Assembly: GCF_004664715.2 (NCBI RefSeq)
Contig: NC_051082.1
Location: 3,568,124 to 3,632,123 of the forward strand
DNA from: Peromyscus leucopus
Taxonomy: Eukaryota; Chordata; Mammalia; Rodentia; Cricetidae
Direction of reading: 5' to 3'
DNA: 64,000 nt
In this document: positions 59,651 to 64,000 of the stretch, one piece after another
How the letters are laid out: every line of letters starts with the position of its first letter
Position numbering within the stretch: position 1 is the first letter of the stretch
Made by a program: the position numbers and the translations under genes
Notes under the pieces: generated by a model
Seen by the model: the letters and a program-made list of their open reading frames with translations, nothing else
Told to the model about the DNA's origin: nothing
Database searches by the model: none

Positions 59651-60095
59651 CTGACGGAGGGAGAGCAGGCCGTCATTCTCCCTGGGAAAGGGCTGGGCCA
59701 GAGGACATGGCAGAATCCACCGTGCTGCCCGCCCACTCTGCACACCCGTCAGCCCTCAGGTCTGGTCAACAGTGAGCAAAACGGTGCATACAGACTTCTC
59801 TCCAAAGAGGACTGACAGCGGCCAGCATGGGTCGATCGGGAAAGCCAGTTAGAACAAGTCGACAGGCTCACACACACTGGGCCGGCTAAGATCAAAGTGA
59901 CAGACAGCAACAAGTGTCAGCAAGGATTCAGAGTAATCAGCACCCTCACGCAGGGCTGCTGGGAACTCAGAATTGCTGCCTCTGCTTTCCCAGTGACGGG
60001 CCGACAAAGCACACCACCATGCTCGGCTTTTACACGGTGCTGGGATCTGAACTCTGGTCCTTTTCCTTGTGCTGGGCCACATCTCTAGTAGTCTC

Positions 60096-60136
<41 letters not shown>

Positions 60137-61326
60137 TTTTTTTTTTTTTTTTTTTTGTTTTTTGTTTTGTTTGTTTGTTTGTCTGTCTCTCTCTCTCTCT
60201 CCTTGTACCTTGTGGGCTCAATTGATCAAACTATAGTCCACCAATCACTAAGTCACCTTGTTTCTCCAACCTTTTGTATCCAAAATATTTGGTGCCTTTT
60301 TTTGAATCCCACCAAAGCAGCAGCAAGAGCCACCTTGGGCTCGAGCTCTTCCTACGGCACATAAGAGTACCAGCCTGCGTGGATTCACCTGCAGAGCTCA
60401 GCCCGTGGCTGGCCACTGGGCTTGCCTCTTGTAGATTCTGATTGGCAGCTAAGGCCATGCAAATCAAAATTTCACTTGACCCCAGTCCAAGTGGCCAAGA
60501 TTGACAGAATAACCCACAACCAATGCTGGCTGGGGTAGAGAGGGGCACACTCACTGTTGGTGAGTTTGAGACGCCAATGGGTGCAGCCACTGTGGGAATC
60601 AGTGTGGAGAGCTCTCAACCAGCTAAAACCACATCTAACTGTATGACCCAGCTCTAGCACTCCTTGGCACACACATGAAGCCCTCAGCATCCTACTCCAG
60701 AGTCCACTGCTCCTCTATCCACAATGGCCAGGAGACAGAAGCAACCTAACGTCCTTCAACGGACAAATGGAGGGTGAGAAAGTGCTAATCCACACAGGGG
60801 AATAGGATTCGGCTCTAAAGGAAAAGGGAACCATGAGTTTCAAAGGTTAAGTGGATGGAACTAGAAAAAGATCATATTGAGTGAGGTAACCCAGACTCAG
60901 AAAGACGGACATGGTATGTTCTCTCTCATCGGACTCTCTTAGCTCTGAATCTCCAGATGCGAGTCCACGGCATCGAGTCATTGCAGAACAGGAAAGGTAA
61001 AAAGGGGACCACTGCCGGGGGGGGGGCGGGTCAGGGAGCAACAGAGAGGGGAACAGAGGGGTCCACGTGATCTGAAGGGGGGTGGGGAAGATGGAAGCCT
61101 CCAATTCGGGAAGGACGGTGGTGGGGGAGATAAACACAGAAGGACAAAATCAAAGGAAGGATGCCTGAAGAAGTCATGAGGAATCACACTATTAGCTAGG
61201 AGTTTGAGCGTGCAGGCACTCTATCCGCTGCACCACACCCTCAGCCTGCAGACGGCTCAATCTTAAATGATCCGGCGGCACGCGCTGTCTCCCCGAAAGC
61301 CAAAGCAGGAAGCCTCCGGGTCCTAC
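59651..61326 (-). other. SGSM1: SGSM1 intron with L1 relic
   Basis: (CTGT)n and CT/T-rich tract 60,091-60,200, L1 3' relic 60,430-60,990, G run 61,015-61,028. No further exon needed by phase. Confidence 0.5.
60430..60990 (+). mobile_element. L1 relic (3' end)
   Basis: Starts near CATGCAAATCAAAATTTCAC and includes TATCCACAATGGCCAGGAGA and AGATCATATTGAGTGAGGTA, the usual 3' end of ORF2. It is homologous to 55,300-55,640. Truncated and decayed. Confidence 0.75.
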
Positions 61327-61436
61327 CTGGATCAGGGACCTCATGTTGGCAAAGTGCGTGTCCATGGCGCCTCCATGGGGGAAGTTTTGGTTCATCCTCT
61401 TCATGAGCTCCGTGAAGCAGCTGAAGGCCAGGGCCT
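61327..61436 (-). CDS. SGSM1: SGSM1 exon, TBC domain (most upstream exon in window)
   Basis: This 110-bp exon begins with two bases completing a codon and then reads [18 protein letters not shown], then [18 protein letters not shown]. It ends exactly on a Gln codon before a GTAGGA donor, so the following exon starts in phase 0. The acceptor is CAG at 61437-61439 (minus strand) after a CT-rich tract. The sequence is typical of the central TBC domain of SGSM1 and SGSM2. LHFPL7 and KIAA1671 as neighbours point to SGSM1. The rest of the gene (RUN domain and N-terminus) lies beyond 64,000. Confidence 0.96.
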
Positions 61437-61788
61437 CTGGGGACAGCGTAAGACAGAGGGTTAGCAAGGCCACGGCCTCAGGCACCGGAGCTCCCGAAGA
61501 GACCACCGTGTGGAGCAGAGGTCGGCAGGGAGGACGCAGCGGAGGCCACTCCCTCGGATGCTCAGCCACCCTCAGGGCGTCACAGATCTCGCCTCCGAGG
61601 CGCTGGGGAGGCACAGCCTCTCTCGGACACAGACACTCCTCTGATAGGGTCCCCACTGGTTGTGACACGAAGCCCACACTGCCTTGTTGGTCTCCATCAT
61701 CCTTTCCTTCAGAAATTCTACCCAGTTCATGGAATCCTCAAGTCTGGAAGTCACTGTGCTCAAAAGCAACTGTTGGGGGCGGGGGGGA

Positions 61789-62022
61789 GCGGCTGAGGAG
61801 ATGGCTCAGTGGTTAAGGGCACTGACGGCTCTCCCAGAGGACCCAGGTTCAATGCTGAGGTCCCAGGTTCAATTCCCAGCACCCACACAGTGGCTCACAA
61901 CTGTCTGTCATTCTAGTTCCAGGGAACCCAACACCGTCACACAGACATACATGCAGGCAAAACACCCATGTATATACAATAAAAATAAATACTTAAAAAC
62001 AACAACAACAACCATGGACACA
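61789..62022 (+). mobile_element. B2-type SINE with internal duplication
   Basis: GAGATGGCTCAGTGGTTAAG, then CCCAGGTTCAATGCTGAGGT followed by CCCAGGTTCAATTCCCAGC. The B-box region is present twice. Confidence 0.85.
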
Positions 62023-62111
62023 GCAAAGGCTTTGGTTGATGCTAGGTAAAGAAGAACAAACGCCTCTGGAAGATGCTGCTTAGAATATCTGTTTACATTT
62101 ATTAAGACAGC

Positions 62112-62315
62112 AGGGGCCAGAGAGATGGCTCAGTGGTTAAGAGCACTGGCTGCTCCTCCAGAGGACCTGGGTTTGATTCCCAGCACCCACATGGCAGCCC
62201 ACAATCATCTGTAACTCCAGTCCCGAGGGCTCAGTCACCCTCTGGCCTCCTCTGTAGGCACGTGGCTCACAGACACATACGCAGGCAAACCACTCATATA
62301 GCAAAATAAAAATAA
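62112..62315 (+). mobile_element. B2-type SINE
   Basis: CCAGAGAGATGGCTCAGTGG, GGGTTTGATTCCCAGCACCC and an AATAAAAATAAA tail. Confidence 0.9.
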
Positions 62316-62529
62316 ACAGAACCTCAGACATCAAAGGCAGTGTAGAAACTTGAGCCATACTAGGCTGCACTTGAAACACTTGGTCGTTTTTTTCTGGTTT
62401 CTCTTACTAACTCTGGGGAGAATGGCGTTACTGGGAAGCTCCTCGAGGGCGATGGACAATGGGTCCCACGCAGGTTTAAAAAGGGTCAGGACAGATTACA
62501 GAAACTGTGGGACGTCTTTATAGTCCGGC

Positions 62530-62830
62530 AGCCCATCACCCTGGTGCCGGCACATCGCCTGGTCCACCTGTCAGGATTACGGTCACCCTGACGTATTGCT
62601 GACCTCCGTCTCTCACAGTGCCACGCCTCCACTGCTCTGACTCCTTTACACCTTCAACACCAGGACGACCTGGGAGACTCTTAAGCTTAACAAGTTTGGC
62701 TGCCAGCCTTGGTCCCCCGTGGACCAGTTTTTGCTTACTGACCACAAGTAAACGGTCTCCAGAAGATTTCACATCAATGATGCTGGTCTCATTTCTTGGC
62801 CTCGACTGTCCCAGCAAAGTCACAAGCTGA
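62530..62830 (-). mobile_element. Relic of repeat family C internal sequence
   Basis: Shares blocks with 4,600-4,780 in the same order, including ACGACCTGGGAGACTCTTAA and AGAAGATTTCACATCAATGA. Confidence 0.5.
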
Positions 62831-63122
62831 AAGTTTTCTTCTAGAAGTTTTCACCACTTTGGTTCTTTCTGGGATCAAGTTCAAGTGAGTTTCTCATGTG
62901 TGGCGCGTGAGGCAGGGGTCTTCCGTCTTTGGCACGCGTGTTTCCTGTCACGGCAGCAGCTGGTACCTTGAAAGGACTGAGCTCGTGGAGTTGAATTGAC
63001 TCTGAAATCTGCTCAGTCAGCAGTGTCGACTGAGAACGAGGCTCCTTTCTGGACTCTGGGCTGCAGCCCAGAACCTGTTTGCAGGTCTTGGTGGAGGCGC
63101 AGGTCTTGGTGGAGGCACCAAA

Positions 63123-63126
<4 letters not shown>

Positions 63127-63202
<76 letters not shown>
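63127..63202. repeat. Compound (CT)n(GT)n microsatellite
   Basis: About 36 bp of CT followed by about 40 bp of GT. Confidence 0.95.
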
Positions 63203-63204
<2 letters not shown>

Positions 63205-63983
63205 GGTTCTCTTCTTTCACCCTGTGAGCCCCCAGGGATCAAACTCAGGTCACCAGACTTGGTGACAATGCCTTTACCCACTGAGCCATCCTACCACCGC
63301 AGCCGGGCATTTTGACAGGGCTTTCCCGAGTCCGTACACGGTACAGAGGACAGTGCTCCTCGCCAACGCCAACATCAAGCCTTCCAGCCGTGATGGGAGA
63401 TGTCCTCCACCCTTTATGTTTCCTCCCCTTTGACCAACAATGTTTTGTGGTGTTCGATATTGTAAGATATATAAGCCACGCCCTTCAGAGGTATTGGAAA
63501 CACTTCTTCAGGAGGCGTGACACACGGACTCATCTTAACTTCACCTTGGGATTGTTCAGCTCAGCTGTGTAGAAACAGTATTTCTGCTTACGTTCTACAG
63601 CCCCAATGGACTCACGTGTTCTGTTTTCTTATCTTTGGATTTTCATCCTAAATCATCCAGGACCAGGACCCATCGTAGATAATTTTAATTACTTTCCAGT
63701 TCTTCTTCCCTTTTTTTTTTTCCCCTTTTAAATTTTGAGACAAGGCCTCATGTAGCCCATGCTTGTCTTAAACTCACCTTGGTCAAGGATCCTCTTGCCT
63801 CTACCTCCCGAGGGCTGGGACCACAGGCATGGCTACCACACCCTGCCCGGCTTTTATGGTCAGGTGCTAGCTTATACGGATGGATGCTTAGACACTGAAC
63901 TGCCCTTGCGGTTCTGGGATAAACCCTGCTTGGGCATGTTGTATAAATCTTTGTATCTTGTTGAACTGAGTTAGTTTGTTGAT

Positions 63984-64000
63984 TCTTCTTCTTCTTCTTC
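63984..64000. repeat. (TTC)n run cut by window end
   Basis: At least five TTC units; full length unknown. Confidence 0.8.

Larger units (their letters stand above)
61437..64000 (-). other. SGSM1: SGSM1 intron continuing beyond the window
   Basis: B2-type SINEs at 61,789-62,022 and 62,112-62,315, family C relic 62,530-62,830, CT/GT microsatellite 63,127-63,202 with reverse B3-like copy to 63,306, reverse B1-like copy 63,735-63,852, and a (TTC)n run cut by the window end. Confidence 0.5.

Noticed and set aside
59651..59700. Extending the SGSM1 exon upstream to the CCCAG at 59,682-59,684, which keeps the frame open.
   Set aside because: It would start in the wrong phase relative to the preceding exon and insert residues absent from the family. 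The CAG at 59,651-59,653 gives a perfect junction.

Overview
The window is nuclear DNA from a rodent. The + and - strands are crowded with rodent SINEs (B1, B2, B3/B4-like and ID-like copies), together with older MIR relics, L1 ORF2-type LINE sequence, LTR elements, a URR1-type hAT transposon and many (CA)n, (CT)n(GT)n, (GGAT)n and (CTTT)n microsatellites. Genes are short exons with GT/AG borders inside long introns. Two LTR families that I associate mainly with muroid rodents suggest a muroid, perhaps a cricetid (hamster, vole or deer-mouse type). That last step is inference. The sequence shows no bacterial, plasmid or viral gene system.

Two protein-coding genes can be read directly. On the - strand, four exons between 50,589 and 61,436 encode the C-terminal end of SGSM1 (small G protein signaling modulator 1, a RUN and TBC/Rab-GAP protein). 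Their reading phases join perfectly and end in a stop codon. The gene continues upstream beyond 64,000. On the + strand, three exons between 41,154 and 44,280 encode LHFPL7 (formerly TMEM211), a four-pass membrane protein of the LHFPL family. This copy is one nucleotide short at the start of exon 2, so the full-length frame is broken unless translation starts at an internal methionine. The two genes converge tail to tail. In human and mouse the neighbour on the other side of LHFPL7 is KIAA1671, on the same strand as SGSM1. The CpG island at about 27,440-28,410 sits where its promoter and non-coding first exon would be expected, and 1-27,400 would then be its long first intron. No KIAA1671 coding exon is visible.

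Layout: 1-27,400 is inferred intron with dense SINEs, a pair-forming LTR copy at 2,713-3,243, a tandem array of a tRNA-like ID-type SINE at 12,216-12,762, and a minisatellite of about 20-21 bp at 23,546-24,221. The CpG island at 27,440-28,410 carries an RFX X-box, an NRF1-like site and a CTCF site. 28,400-41,100 is intergenic, with an LTR that still has its polypurine tract (30,272-30,772), a second CTCF-type site (34,214-34,227) and a (GGAT)n block. 41,100-44,300 is LHFPL7, with a 19-bp perfect hairpin and another GGAT-rich block in intron 2. 44,300-50,588 is the convergent intergenic region, including any unmarked SGSM1 3' UTR, with a second LTR of the 2.7-kb family and a 26-bp minisatellite. 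50,589-64,000 is the 3' part of SGSM1, with an L1 broken by nested insertions, an inverted B1 pair, URR1 and a 43-bp minisatellite.

Repeat families were assigned by eye. Names are given only where the consensus is familiar; otherwise copies are described by their similarity to one another.
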